DNA from: Candidatus Nanopelagicales bacterium
GTDB lineage: Bacteria; Actinomycetota; Actinomycetes; S36-B12; CAIYMF01
Assembly (NCBI GenBank): GCA_025456015.1
Contig: JALOLK010000005.1
Coordinates: 1 to 59,577 of the forward strand
Direction of reading: 5' to 3'
DNA: 59,577 nucleotides
Numbering within the stretch: position 1 is the stretch's first letter; the number at the start of each line of letters is the position of its first letter. A model generated the notes under the pieces. The model saw nothing but the letters and a program-made list of their open reading frames with translations, had not been told where the DNA came from and made no database searches. The position numbers and the translations under genes are program-made. Of the stretch, positions 49,367 to 59,577 are shown piece by piece.

Positions 49367-51274
49367 TCAGCCGACGACCACCTCCGGCGCCACCTCGGGG
49401 GCCATCCCGAACTGCTTGCGGGAGAGCTCGGCGTAGAGGCCACCGGCGGCCATGAGCTCGTCGTGCGTGCCGCGCTGCACCACCTGGCCACCGTCGATCA
49501 CGAGGATCTCGTCGGCAGCCCGGATCGTGGACAGCCGGTGGGCGACCACCAGCGAGGTCCGCCCGGCCAGGGCCGAGGCCAGCGCCCGCTGCACGGCTGC
49601 CTCGCTCTCGGAGTCCAGGTGCGCCGTCGCCTCGTCGAGGACCACCACCTCGGGGGCCTTGAGCAGCAGCCGCGCGATCGCCAGGCGCTGCTTCTCGCCC
49701 CCGGACAACCGGTACCCACGCTCGCCCACCACGGTGTCCAGGCCCTCCGGCAGCGAGGCGAGCAGCTCGCCGATCTGCGCGTCCCGGCACGCGGCGATGA
49801 GCTCCTCGTCACTGGCACCCGGGCGCGCGTACAGCAGGTTGCCGCGGATCGTGTCGTGGAACATGTGCGCGTCCTGGGTGACCACCCCGATGCGGTCGGA
49901 CAGGCTGGCCAGCGTCGCCTCGCGGACGTCCACCCCGCCGACCAGCACCGCGCCGCCGGAGACGTCGTAGAGCCGGGTCACGAGCGCGGTGATCGTGGAC
50001 TTGCCGGCCCCGGACGGTCCGACCAGGGCGACCATCCGGCCCGGCAGCACCGCGAACGAGATGCCGGTGAGGACCGGCTCGCCCCGGCCGCGGGCCTCGG
50101 GCCGTGCCACCGACTCCAGCGAGGCCAGCGACACCTCATCGGCTCCCGGGTAGGTGAAGTGCACGTCGCGCAGCTCGACCGACGTGGGGCCGGCCGGGAT
50201 CGGCCTGGCGTCCGGGGCCTCGGCCACCAGCGGCGGCAGGTCGAGCACCTCGAAGACGCGCTCGAAGGAGACCAGCGCGGTCATGATGTCGACGCGGACG
50301 TTGCTCAGGGCCGTCAGCGGGCCGTACAGGCGGGCCAGCAGGGCCGTGATCGCCAGCAGCGTCCCGATGGTGAGCGTGCCGCTGATCACCAGCTGCCCGC
50401 CCACGCCGTAGGCGATCGCCGTGGCCACCGACGCCACGAGCGTGAGCGCGGTGAAGAAGTACCGGTTCGACATCGCGATCTGCACGCCGATGTCGCGCAC
50501 CCGCGAGGCCCGGCTGGAGAAGGAGGACTGCTCCTCCTCGGGCCGGCCGAAGAGCTTCACGAGCAGGGCGCCGGAGACGTTGAACCGCTCGGTCATCATC
50601 GAGCTCATGTCGGCGTTGAGCTGCATCTGCTCGCGGGTCTGGGCCTGCAGCCGCCGGCCCATCCACCGGGCGGGCAGCAGGAACAGCGGCAGCAGGATCA
50701 GGCTCATGAGCGTGATCGGCCAGGACAGGGCCAGCATCGCGGCGAGCACCACGACCACGCTGATGACGTTGCCGACGACGCCGCCCAGCGTCGAGGTGAA
50801 GGCCTGCTGCGCGCCGATGACGTCACTGTTCAGCCGGGAGATGAGCGCGCCGGTCTGGGTGCGGGTGAAGAACGCCAGGGGCTGGGACTGCACGTGGCCG
50901 AACACCTGGGTGCGCAGGTCGAAGATGAGGCCCTCCCCGATCCGCGCGGAGAACCACCGGCCGACCAGGCCGATGGCGGCGTCGGCCAGGGCCAGCAGCA
51001 GCACCAGGACGGCCGAGACCGTCACGACGGAGCGATCGCCGGGGGTGATGCCCTGGTCGATGATCCGGCGGAACAGCAGCGGCTGGGCCACCACCAGCAG
51101 CGACCCGATCACCAGCGTCACGAGGAACCAGATGATGAACACGCGGTAGGGCCCCGCGAACCGCAGGATCCGGCGCACCGTGTCCCGGCTGATCCGCTGC
51201 TGTGCGACCGCCGGGTCCCGGGTGAACGACCGGTACGTCTGCCACGGCCCGGCGCCGCCCATGCCCATCGACAT
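49367..51274 (-). CDS. ABC exporter half-transporter (permease-ATPase fusion)
   Basis: 635 residues. An N-terminal six-helix type-1 exporter domain (about 45-335, e.g. FIIWFLVTLVIGSLLVV) is fused to a nucleotide-binding domain from about 375. That domain has Walker A GPSGAGKST, signature LSGGEKQRLAIARLL, Walker B VVVLDEATAHLD and the switch AHRLST. It would act as a homodimer or with an unlinked partner; substrate unknown. ATG 51274 has GGAGGGG 11 nt upstream, and the next in-frame ATG (51268) is also possible; the track start 51331 adds no recognisable sequence. Confidence 0.93.
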   Translation of the reverse strand: MSMGMGGAGPWQTYRSFTRDPAVAQQRISRDTVRRILRFAGPYRVFIIWFLVTLVIGSLLVVAQPLLFRRIIDQGITPGDRSVVTVSAVLVLLLALADAAIGLVGRWFSARIGEGLIFDLRTQVFGHVQSQPLAFFTRTQTGALISRLNSDVIGAQQAFTSTLGGVVGNVISVVVVLAAMLALSWPITLMSLILLPLFLLPARWMGRRLQAQTREQMQLNADMSSMMTERFNVSGALLVKLFGRPEEEQSSFSSRASRVRDIGVQIAMSNRYFFTALTLVASVATAIAYGVGGQLVISGTLTIGTLLAITALLARLYGPLTALSNVRVDIMTALVSFERVFEVLDLPPLVAEAPDARPIPAGPTSVELRDVHFTYPGADEVSLASLESVARPEARGRGEPVLTGISFAVLPGRMVALVGPSGAGKSTITALVTRLYDVSGGAVLVGGVDVREATLASLSDRIGVVTQDAHMFHDTIRGNLLYARPGASDEELIAACRDAQIGELLASLPEGLDTVVGERGYRLSGGEKQRLAIARLLLKAPEVVVLDEATAHLDSESEAAVQRALASALAGRTSLVVAHRLSTIRAADEILVIDGGQVVQRGTHDELMAAGGLYAELSRKQFGMAPEVAPEVVVG

Positions 51275-51445
51275 CGCGCTGATCCCCTCCCTGTGCCCGA
51301 CCCGGGCCAACGCCGCAGCGGCCCCTGCCATTCCCGGCGGCGGCCTGCGCCCCGCCGGTTGCGGCGTGGCCGGGCCCCCTCCTGGCGCCGGGCGAGGCCG
51401 CGATCGGGGCGCGGCGCGCCTGGCTCAGCGTGCGGCTCGCCTCGC

Positions 51446-52249
51446 TCAGGGTGCCGCGTGCCCGGCCATCATCGCGACGAGCTCACGGATCCGCACGCCC
51501 TGCACGCCACGCTCGGCGGCCACCTGCCGGCGGTGGGCATCGGCCCAGTCCCCGCCAGCCGCCGCATCCCGCAGCAGCGCCTTGGTGCCCGCCACCGCCC
51601 CCGGCATGGCCGAGCCGCATGCGGCGGCGACCTGGCGCGCCGTCGCCTCGAGCGCGTCCCGGGGCACCGCGCGCAGGGCCAGGCCGAGGCGCACCGCCTC
51701 CTCGGCGCCCACCCAGCGGCCGCTGAGCACCAGCTCGAGCGCCCGGCCGTACCCGACGGCCTCGACCAGGGGCAGGGTGCCGCCGAGGTCGGGCACCAGG
51801 CCCAGGCTCGGTTCCTTCATCGCCAGCTGCACGTCGTCGGCGACGACCATGACGTCGCAGCCCAGGGCGAGCTGGAAGCCCGCTCCCACCGCGTGGCCCT
51901 GGACGGCCGCGACCGTGGGCACGTCGACCCGCCGCCACCAGGTGAACGCCTCCTGGAACTCGGCGATCCGCGCGTCGAGGGCCTCCGGCGGCATCTGGGC
52001 GAACGCCAGCATGGACCCCTCGCCGGGGATCCCCTCGGGCGTGAGCATGCGCCGGTCGAGGCCAGCGGAGAACGACGGGCCGTCCGCGCAGAGCACGACG
52101 GCACGCACCGCGGGATCCAGGGCGCGCCCGATGGCGGCGAGGTCAGCCCACAGGGCTGGCCCCTGGGCGTTGCGGGCCTCGGGCCGGGTGAGGCGGACGG
52201 TGAGGATGCCGTCGGTGAGGTCGGTGCTCAGGGCGGGGTGCTCGGTCAT
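51446..52249 (-). CDS. Enoyl-CoA hydratase/isomerase (crotonase) family protein
   Basis: 267 residues of crotonase fold. RLTRPEARNAQ opens the family; the oxyanion-hole elements are FSAGLDRRML and GHAVGAGFQLALGCD, and EPSLGLVPDLGGT carries a conserved glutamate. Possible substrates are beta-oxidation enoyl-CoAs, but crotonase specificity cannot be read from sequence. ATG 52249 (MTEHPAL) is chosen over the upstream start, which adds four residues. The 171-nt gap before the ABC exporter contains short GCTCGCCT-like direct repeats but no gene. Confidence 0.9.
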   Translation of the reverse strand: MTEHPALSTDLTDGILTVRLTRPEARNAQGPALWADLAAIGRALDPAVRAVVLCADGPSFSAGLDRRMLTPEGIPGEGSMLAFAQMPPEALDARIAEFQEAFTWWRRVDVPTVAAVQGHAVGAGFQLALGCDVMVVADDVQLAMKEPSLGLVPDLGGTLPLVEAVGYGRALELVLSGRWVGAEEAVRLGLALRAVPRDALEATARQVAAACGSAMPGAVAGTKALLRDAAAGGDWADAHRRQVAAERGVQGVRIRELVAMMAGHAAP

Positions 52250-52340
52250 GCGAGCAGTCAACCAGCCGGCCCTCGACGGGTCGCCGGGGGTCCCGACCGG
52301 GTGGGTCGGCGGCCCATCGATGGACGCCGCCGGCGACGGC

Positions 52341-52565
52341 TCAGCCCGCGGCGAGCCTGGGGGTCCGCTTGCGGGTGGCCCCGCCCCGGCCCCGCAGCTC
52401 GATGCCGGCCTCGGTCAGCAACCGGTGCACGAAGCCGTACGACCGGTCCAGGCTGGCCGCCAGCTCGCGGATGCTCTCGCCGGCCTGGTAGCGCGCGACG
52501 ACGTCCTTGGTCAGGTCCGCCCGCGCCTCCCCCGTCACGCGCGTGGCGCGTGCCTTCCCCACCAT
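52341..52565 (-). CDS. Small helix-turn-helix protein
   Basis: 74 residues, basic. The central VVARYQAGESIRELAASLDRSYGFVHRLLTEAGIELR is a resolvase/sigma-like helix-turn-helix, flanked by basic tails (MVGKARATR; ATRKRTPRLAAG). Very similar small HTH proteins are widely conserved in actinobacteria, often beside an ABC-F gene as here. It probably binds DNA; targets unknown. ATG 52565 follows GGAGGGA. The 161-nt gap upstream to the ABC-F 3' end includes GTGACGTCACGGTGACG, a short palindrome (TGACGTCA). Confidence 0.86.
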   Translation of the reverse strand: MVGKARATRVTGEARADLTKDVVARYQAGESIRELAASLDRSYGFVHRLLTEAGIELRGRGGATRKRTPRLAAG

Positions 52566-52726
52566 GACGATCCCTCCGTCTCGCCGGCGATCTCCGACTG
52601 CTGCGTCAACTATGTCGCCTGACGTTCAAGATCGCCATTCCGTGGTGACCGCAGGGTGACGTCACGGTGACGCAACGAAGATGAGCGCGGGGGGTCGGCG
52701 CGCGGCGCGGACGCCGCAGAGCGCCG

Positions 52727-54325
52727 TCAGGCCAGCGCGACGAGGTCGAGGTAGTCGTCGCGCCAGAGGTCCTCGTCGGCGTCGGGCAGCAGCAGGACCC
52801 GCTCGGGCGCGAGCGCCTCGACCGCGCCCTCGTCGTGGGTCACCAGCACGACCGCCCCGCGGTAGTCGCCCAGCGCCGCGAGCACCTCACCGCGGCTCGC
52901 CGGGTCCAGGTTGTTCGTCGGCTCGTCGAGCAGCAGCACGTTGGCGCCCGAGACCACGAGCGTGGCCAGCGCCAGGCGCGTCTTCTCGCCGCCGGACAGC
53001 ACCGCGGCCGGCTTGTCCACGTCGTCGCCGCTGAACAGGAACGAGCCGAGCACGCTGCGGCACTCGGTCTCGGTGAGGTCGCCGGCGCTGCGCTGCATGT
53101 TGGCCAGCACCGTGGCCGCCGGGTCCAGCGTCTCGTGCTCCTGGGCGTAGTACCCCAGCCGCAGGCCGTGGCCGGGCTCCACGCGCCCGGTGTCGGCGGC
53201 CTCGATGCCGGCCAGGATCCGCAGCAGCGTCGTCTTGCCCGCCCCGTTGAGGCCCAGGACGACCACCCGGGAGCCGCGGTCGATGGCCAGGTCGACGTCG
53301 ACGAACACCTCGAGGGAGCCGTACGACTTGCTCAGCTCCGCGGCACGCAGCGGCGTGCGCCCGCACGGCGCGGGCTCGGGGAAGCGCAGCCGTGCGACCC
53401 GGTCGGCGGCCCGCTGCTCCTCGAGCCCGGCGAGCAGCCGGTCGGCACGGCGCTGCATCGACTGCGCCGCGCGGGCCTTCGTCGCCTTGGCCCGCATCCG
53501 GTCGGCCTGGGACTGCAGCGCGGCGGCCTGCTTCTCGGCGTTGGCGCGCTCCCGGTGGCGGCGGCGCTCGTCGGTCTCGCGCTGCTGCAGGTAGGCCTTC
53601 CAGCCGACGTTGTAGGTGTCGAGCACGCAGCGGTTGGCGTCGAGGTGCAGCACGCGGGTCACGACCGCCTCGAGCAGGCCGACATCGTGGCTGATCACCA
53701 CCAGCCCACCTCGGTGCGCGGCCAGGAAGCCGCGCAGCCAGACGATCGAGTCCGCGTCGAGGTGGTTCGTCGGCTCGTCGAGCAGCAAGGTGTCGGCCTG
53801 GCCGAACAGGATGCGCGCGAGCTCGACGCGGCGCCGTTGGCCGCCGGACAGGGTGCGCAGCGGCTGGCCGAGCGTGCGCTCGGTGATGCCCAGGCCGGCG
53901 GCGACCGCGGCCGCCTGCGCCTCGGCGGCGTACCCGTCGAGGGCGAGGAACTCCGCCTGCGCCCGGTCGTAGCGGCGCATCGCGTCGGCGGCCCGATCGG
54001 GGTCGGGATCGCCCATCGCGGCCTCGGCGCGGTGGATCCGACGGATCACCTCACGCAGCCCGCGGGCCTCGAGGATGCGCTCGCGCGCGGTCTGCTCGAG
54101 GTCGCCGGTGCGCGGGTCCTGTGGCAGGTAGCCGACCGTTCCCGAGCGGGTGACGGTGCCGGCCTCCGCCGGCGACTCGCCCGCGAGGATGCGCATGAGC
54201 GTGGTCTTGCCGGCGCCGTTGCGGCCCACCAGGCCGACCCGGTCACCGGCGCCGATGCGGATCGAGACGTCGGCCATGAGCAGCCGGGCGCCGGCGCGCA
54301 CCTCGAGCCCAGCCGTCGCGATCAC
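52727..54325 (-). CDS. ABC-F family ATPase (EttA/Uup-like)
   Basis: 532 residues with two ABC domains and no membrane helices. First: Walker A GRNGAGKTT, signature LSGGQRRRVELAR, Walker B LLLDEPTNHLD. Second: Walker A GLNGAGKTT, signature LSGGEKTRLALA, Walker B LLLDEPTNNLD. The linker (YLQQRETDERRRHRERANAE) is the charged helical P-site tRNA interaction motif region. ABC-F proteins act at the ribosome as translation factors or in antibiotic protection; which applies cannot be told here. GTG 54325 has TACCCT 7 nt upstream; the longer track start is in the promoter region. Confidence 0.94.
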   Translation of the reverse strand: MIATAGLEVRAGARLLMADVSIRIGAGDRVGLVGRNGAGKTTLMRILAGESPAEAGTVTRSGTVGYLPQDPRTGDLEQTARERILEARGLREVIRRIHRAEAAMGDPDPDRAADAMRRYDRAQAEFLALDGYAAEAQAAAVAAGLGITERTLGQPLRTLSGGQRRRVELARILFGQADTLLLDEPTNHLDADSIVWLRGFLAAHRGGLVVISHDVGLLEAVVTRVLHLDANRCVLDTYNVGWKAYLQQRETDERRRHRERANAEKQAAALQSQADRMRAKATKARAAQSMQRRADRLLAGLEEQRAADRVARLRFPEPAPCGRTPLRAAELSKSYGSLEVFVDVDLAIDRGSRVVVLGLNGAGKTTLLRILAGIEAADTGRVEPGHGLRLGYYAQEHETLDPAATVLANMQRSAGDLTETECRSVLGSFLFSGDDVDKPAAVLSGGEKTRLALATLVVSGANVLLLDEPTNNLDPASRGEVLAALGDYRGAVVLVTHDEGAVEALAPERVLLLPDADEDLWRDDYLDLVALA

Positions 54326-54501
54326 GCCGGTGAGGGTACCTGCGCCCGCGCCCCCGGCCTGACCAGCCGGAAGCCGCCGGCACAGCGCGCACCACGCGGG
54401 TTGGTCCGGTGCCCCCCTCGCACGGCCGCCACGCCCGGACGCCATGAGGGCGGGCGGCGGGTGATACTGCCGGGGAGCGTGCGGCGCGACAGGAGGCGGC
54501 G
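54326..54501. promoter_or_regulatory. Divergent promoter region ABC-F / zinc metallopeptidase
   Basis: 176 nt between divergent starts. TACCCT (minus strand, 54338-54333) gives a leaderless ABC-F transcript. On the plus strand GATACT at about 54461-54466 and AGGAGGCGGCG just before the ATG suggest a conventional leader of about 30 nt for the peptidase. No operator recognised. Confidence 0.4.
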
Positions 54502-55452
54502 ATGCGGTTCGACGACAACCGGGTCGACACCGGTGGCGTGGACGACCTGCGCGGCGGCGGCCGGGGGCTCGGCGGCGGGGGCGGCGGCATGGGTGGCATG
54601 GCCCTCGCGGGCCTGTTGTCGATGCTGCTGCGTGGCCGTGGCGGCAAGGGGACGCTGCTGGCCCTGGTGCTCCTCGGTGGCCTGCTCCTCCTCGGCGGGG
54701 GCGGGCTGTTCGGCGGGGCGGGTCAGTCGCCGTTGCAGGCCGAGGGGGTGACCGGTGCCCAGGCGGGCACCACCAGCGACCTCGAGGCCCGCTGCAACCG
54801 GGACGGGGCGATCGAGCAGTACGACGACTGCCTGCTCGTGAAGGCCTACAACGAGACCGACGAGGTGTGGTCCGAGGAGTTCCAGCGCCGCGGCATGCCC
54901 TACCGGGCGCCCCGCCTGGCCTTCTTCTCCGGCCGGGTCGACACGGCCTGTGGGCCCGCGACGACGCAGGTGGGGCCGTTCTACTGCCCGGGCGACCAGC
55001 GGATCTACTTCGACCTCGGATTCGCCAGCCAGCTGCGCCAGCTCGGCGTCGAGGGCGACTACGCGAACGTCTACATCATGGCCCACGAGTTCGGCCACCA
55101 CCTGCAGACCATCACCGGCGTCGAGCAGCAGGTGCGCCAGGCCCAGCAGGACGACCCGCGCAACGCCAACGCTTACGGCATCGCGATGGAGCTGCAGGCC
55201 GACTGCTACGCGGGCGCCTGGGGCCGGATGGCCGATGACCGGGGCAACGTGACCGTGACCCCCGCGGAGGTCCGCCAGGCCCAGGCGGCCGCGCAGGCCG
55301 TCGGCGACGACCGGATCCAGGCCGGCGCGGGGCAGCGGGTCAACCCCGAGACCTGGACGCACGGCTCCGCCGCGCAGCGCGAGCAGTGGTACAACGTGGG
55401 CTTCAACAGCGGCGACATGGCCCGCTGCGACACCTTCAGCCGGATGGGCTGA
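54502..55452 (+). CDS. Membrane-anchored neutral zinc metallopeptidase (YpfJ-type)
   Basis: 316 residues. MRFDDNRVDTGGVDDLRGGG and a glycine-rich stretch precede one transmembrane helix (LLALVLLGGLLLLGGGGLFGG, about 50-72). The remaining C-terminal domain would face outside. It contains the zincin motif AHEFGHHLQ, the glutamate-bearing AMELQADCYAGAWG, and paired cysteines (CNRDG, DDCL, TACGP, YCPGDQ) likely in disulfides. This is the putative neutral zinc metallopeptidase family; substrate unknown. ATG 54502 has AGGAGG upstream. Confidence 0.93.
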   Translation: MRFDDNRVDTGGVDDLRGGGRGLGGGGGGMGGMALAGLLSMLLRGRGGKGTLLALVLLGGLLLLGGGGLFGGAGQSPLQAEGVTGAQAGTTSDLEARCNRDGAIEQYDDCLLVKAYNETDEVWSEEFQRRGMPYRAPRLAFFSGRVDTACGPATTQVGPFYCPGDQRIYFDLGFASQLRQLGVEGDYANVYIMAHEFGHHLQTITGVEQQVRQAQQDDPRNANAYGIAMELQADCYAGAWGRMADDRGNVTVTPAEVRQAQAAAQAVGDDRIQAGAGQRVNPETWTHGSAAQREQWYNVGFNSGDMARCDTFSRMG

Positions 55453-55467
55453 CGCCAGCCGCCCCGC

Positions 55468-56721
55468 TCAGCGCACGCCGAGGTGGCGCAGGACCGCCGC
55501 CGCGCCCCGGCGCCCGCTGGCCAGCGCCCCCTGGATCGACGGCCCCTCACGGTGATCGCCGATGACGAAGTGCCCGTCGCCGAGGGCCACCGGCAGCGGC
55601 TGTGCGGTCGGCGGCTCGATGCCCGGCAGCGCCTCGGCGATGGGGTGGCGGGCCACCTCCTCGAGGTCGCCCGGGTTCAGGCCGAGCAGCGCGGCGGCAT
55701 GCCCCCGGGCCGTGGTCGCGGCGGCGTCGCCGGGGTGGTGCCCGACGGCCGAGGCGGCCACGAGCGAGCGGCCCGCCGGGGCGTAGCTGGGGGCGGCGTC
55801 GGAGACCACGGCCACGTTCGCCAGGACCGGCCCCGGGCGCCCGTCCACGAGCAGGCGGCGGTGGGCGCCGGGCTGCAGGGCCCCCGTGGTGAACCACCAG
55901 GTGGTCAGCGCGCGCATCGGCGGCACCGCCAGGCCCGGCAGGAGGTGGCCCGCCGCGGGCGCTGCGGTGGCCACCACGATTGCGCTGGCGCTCAGCGCCC
56001 CGGCCTCGGTCTCGACCCCGGTGGTCCGCAGCGCGCGGACCGGCACGCCGGTGCGCACCGTGCCCTCCGGCAGCCCCGCGGCGAGGGCCGCTGGCAGCGC
56101 GGCCATGCCGGCCCGCGGCAGGCCGGGCGTGGCCCGGACGAACGCCGCCAGCAGGGGATCGACCATGCGCCGCGACGTGGCCAGGGACTCGTCGGCCAGC
56201 ACGCCGGACAGGAACGGCCGCACGACCCGCTCGAGCGCTGCCCCGCGCACGCCGGCGCCGCGCAGGGCCTCCCCGATACCCACATCGGGCCGAGCAGCCA
56301 GCGCCTGGGGGGTGGCGGTGGCGCAGCGCCCGGCGTACGCCGCGAGCGCGGCCAGCTCCCAGGGCACGCCCACCCTGCCCCGCAGGGCCGCGACGGCGGT
56401 CCCGGGCAGGGCGCCGGCACCGCGGCGCGGGTCCTCGAGCACGACCCGGGCGCCGTCGGGCAGCACGACCTCGACGCCGGCCCGGAAGGTGCCCAGCCCA
56501 AGGGCGGCGAGGTCGAACGCCCGCTGCCCCTCGGGGTAGGCGGGGTTGTAGAGCTGGAAGCCGTGGTCCACGGTGCAGCCATCGACGACGTCGCTGGCCA
56601 CCCGGCCGCCGATCCGGTCGGCTGCCTCGAGCACGACCACGGACGCCCCGGCCCGGTGCAGGATCCCGGCGGCGTGCAGGCCGGCCAGGCCCGCCCCCAC
56701 GATGACGACGTCGCAGTCCAC
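55468..56721 (-). CDS. FAD-dependent amine-oxidase/phytoene-desaturase-type oxidoreductase
   Basis: 417 residues. VVIVGAGLAGLHAAGILHRAG is the N-terminal FAD-binding motif, followed by VVVLEAADRIGGRV; the C-terminal FAD-contacting block is FVIGDHREGPSIQGALASGR. TVDHGFQLYNPAYPE is typical of this NAD(P)-binding Rossmann-like oxidoreductase group. It resembles protoporphyrinogen-oxidase/carotenoid-desaturase relatives but no substrate can be assigned; hemY already lies elsewhere. GTG 56721 has TAGCGT 8 nt upstream. It converges on the metallopeptidase with a 15-nt gap. Confidence 0.88.
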   Translation of the reverse strand: MDCDVVIVGAGLAGLHAAGILHRAGASVVVLEAADRIGGRVASDVVDGCTVDHGFQLYNPAYPEGQRAFDLAALGLGTFRAGVEVVLPDGARVVLEDPRRGAGALPGTAVAALRGRVGVPWELAALAAYAGRCATATPQALAARPDVGIGEALRGAGVRGAALERVVRPFLSGVLADESLATSRRMVDPLLAAFVRATPGLPRAGMAALPAALAAGLPEGTVRTGVPVRALRTTGVETEAGALSASAIVVATAAPAAGHLLPGLAVPPMRALTTWWFTTGALQPGAHRRLLVDGRPGPVLANVAVVSDAAPSYAPAGRSLVAASAVGHHPGDAAATTARGHAAALLGLNPGDLEEVARHPIAEALPGIEPPTAQPLPVALGDGHFVIGDHREGPSIQGALASGRRGAAAVLRHLGVR

Positions 56722-56770
56722 GATCGGCGACGCTAGGGCACGAGCGCGTCCCCCGCAGCATCAACCTGTC

Positions 56771-56823
56771 CGTTGCGGTGGACGGAATCAACCACCCAGG
56801 TGTCGCTTCCATCCACCGCAACG
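56771..56823. terminator. Long imperfect palindrome after the suf operon
   Basis: Arms at 56771-56787 and 56807-56823 (CGTTGCGGTGGA/TCCACCGCAACG core) pair over 17 nt with one mismatch around a 19-nt centre. It lies 23 nt beyond the last suf gene on the minus strand and upstream of the flavoprotein promoter. No U-tract. Most likely the suf operon terminator. Confidence 0.6.
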
Positions 56824-56845
56824 CCGATGGGCGCCGGCCAGGGCG

Positions 56846-57160
56846 TCAGACGTTGAAGCCGAGCGCGCGCAGCATCTCCCGACCGTCGTCGGTGATCTTG
56901 TCGGGGCCCCACGGCGGCATCCACACCCAGTTGAGCCGGAAGTCCTCGACGATGCCGTCGAGCGCGGCGCGGGTCTGGTCCTCGATGACGTCGGTGAGCG
57001 GGCAGGCCGCCGAGGTGAGCGTCATGTCGACGGTGGCGATGTTGTGGTCGTCGACGTGCACGCCGTAGACCAGGCCCAGGTCCACGACGTTGATCCCGAG
57101 CTCCGGGTCGACCACGTCGTGCAGGGCCTCGAGGACGTCGTCGTCGGTTGCGGTGCTCAT
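56846..57160 (-). CDS. SufT/DUF59-type Fe-S assembly factor
   Basis: 104 residues of the MIP18/DUF59 family: LEALHDVVDPELGINVVDLGLVYG, then TLTSAACPLTDVIEDQ with the conserved cysteine, and the C-terminal NWVWMPPWGPDKITDDGRE. Such proteins assist maturation of Fe-S proteins and are the usual last gene of actinobacterial suf operons. ATG 57160 overlaps the sufU stop (ATGA). Confidence 0.94.
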   Translation of the reverse strand: MSTATDDDVLEALHDVVDPELGINVVDLGLVYGVHVDDHNIATVDMTLTSAACPLTDVIEDQTRAALDGIVEDFRLNWVWMPPWGPDKITDDGREMLRALGFNV

Positions 57161-57623
57161 CGGGCTCCTCCGTGGGCCAGGGCCTGGGACACGGCGTCCT
57201 TCCAGGCCATCCAGGACAGCAGGGCGCACTTCACGCGCGCCGGGTACTTCGCCACCCCGGCGAACGCGATGGCGTCGCCGAGGGCCTCCTCGTCGGGCTC
57301 GTCGGCATCCGGGCTGGTGGCCGCGTTCATGAGGACCAGGAACTGCTCCTGGGTGGCCATCGCCTCGGCGACGGTGTGGTGCAGCAGCTGCTCGTACATG
57401 ACGCTGGCGCTGGCCTGCGAGATGGAGCAGCCCTGGTTGTCGTAGGAGATGTCCTCGATCGTGGCGGCGTCGCCCTCGCCGGCCAGGTGCACGCGCAGGG
57501 TGATCTCGTCGCCGCAGGTCGGGTTCACGTGGTGCACCTCGGCCTCGTAGGGCTCGCGAAGGCCGCGGCCCTCCGGGTGGCGGTAGTGGTCGAGGATGAT
57601 CTCCTGGTACAGCGCGTCGACCA

Positions 57624-57624
<1 letters not shown>
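57157..57624 (-). CDS. sufU: Fe-S cluster assembly sulfurtransferase SufU
   Basis: 155 residues. SufU accepts persulfide sulfur from SufS through a zinc-bound cysteine and passes it to the SufBCD scaffold. The three conserved cysteines are in NPTCGDEITL, NQGCSISQAS and RVKCALLSW; LYQEIILDHYRHP is the usual N-terminus. ATG 57624 shares one base with the sufS stop (TGATG), so translation is coupled. The 433-residue track frame reads back through sufS out of frame. Confidence 0.95.

Positions 57625-59577
<1,953 letters not shown>

Noticed and set aside
51275-51445. Possible small gene or element between the ABC exporter and enoyl-CoA hydratase
   Set aside because: Only short GCTCGCCT/GCTCAG-type direct repeats and GC-rich sequence; no start with ribosome site and no conserved peptide.
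48863-52567. 1234-residue plus-strand frame
   Set aside because: Shadow of the ABC exporter and enoyl-CoA hydratase genes; no recognisable domain.

Overview
The window is chromosomal DNA from a high-GC actinobacterium. Nearly every third codon position is G or C, GTG starts are frequent, and the gene set is typically actinobacterial: mycoredoxin, SepH, DUF3000/3093/3159/3710/4193/4235/5998 proteins, HemQ, SufU and an N-terminal-GNAT PatA. No mobile element, prophage, CRISPR array, tRNA or rRNA was seen. The gene order strongly recalls the Mycobacterium tuberculosis hemQ-hemY-hemE / rnd / dxs1 / trmA / ceoB-ceoC / dut / suhB neighbourhood (about Rv2676c-Rv2701c), so the backbone is an old conserved core block with a few insertions. 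I cannot assign a genus from sequence alone.

Layout. (1) 1-5 kb: the N-terminal part of a LigD-type polymerase domain (cut by the left edge), msrB, then the minus-strand heme operon hemE-hemY-hemQ. (2) 5.2-8.5 kb: an inserted two-gene module, a fatty-acyl-reductase-like SDR plus a 693-residue protein whose C-terminal half looks like the cyanobacterial acyl-ACP reductase (AAR). This is the most unusual item here. (3) 8.5-16.9 kb: DMT transporter, DUF3000, an orphan LuxR regulator, RNase D, a PAS-GGDEF-EAL protein, dxs, a small hypothetical and a mycoredoxin. (4) 16.9-19.8 kb: aconitase, frameshifted by what looks like a 20-nt deletion, with a palindromic operator upstream. (5) 19.8-28.7 kb: RNA m5U-methyltransferase, APC permease diverging from two TrkA proteins, DUF3159/OB-fold/DUF3710/dut/thioesterase, then DUF3093 and DUF4235. 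(6) 28.7-36.6 kb: DUF4193, a gamma-carbonic-anhydrase-like protein, a molybdopterin oxidoreductase, suhB-hemH, sepH, DUF2200 and DUF1801. (7) 36.6-42.3 kb: DoxX protein, P450, lipoprotein hydrolase, phosphodiesterase and DUF5998. Two related palindromic elements flank the DoxX gene. (8) 42.3-49.3 kb: PatA, a ParC/GyrA-like topoisomerase subunit, a sucrase/ferredoxin-like protein and an SDR. (9) 49.4-56.7 kb: ABC exporter, enoyl-CoA hydratase, small HTH protein, ABC-F protein, zinc metallopeptidase and an amine-oxidase-type flavoprotein. (10) 56.8-59.6 kb: the suf iron-sulfur operon (sufC-sufS-sufU-sufT-like), cut by the right edge.

How the parts connect. HemE, HemY and HemQ together with the distant HemH make up much of the coproporphyrin-dependent heme branch. 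The suf genes supply Fe-S clusters that aconitase, the molybdopterin enzyme, the RNA methyltransferase and probably HemH would use. Short stop/start overlaps (ATGA, GTGA, TGATG) tie many pairs together. At least 17 genes have a TANNNT box 6-8 nt before the start codon, the signature of leaderless transcripts. Long palindromes without U-tracts sit behind several gene ends and probably serve as terminators.
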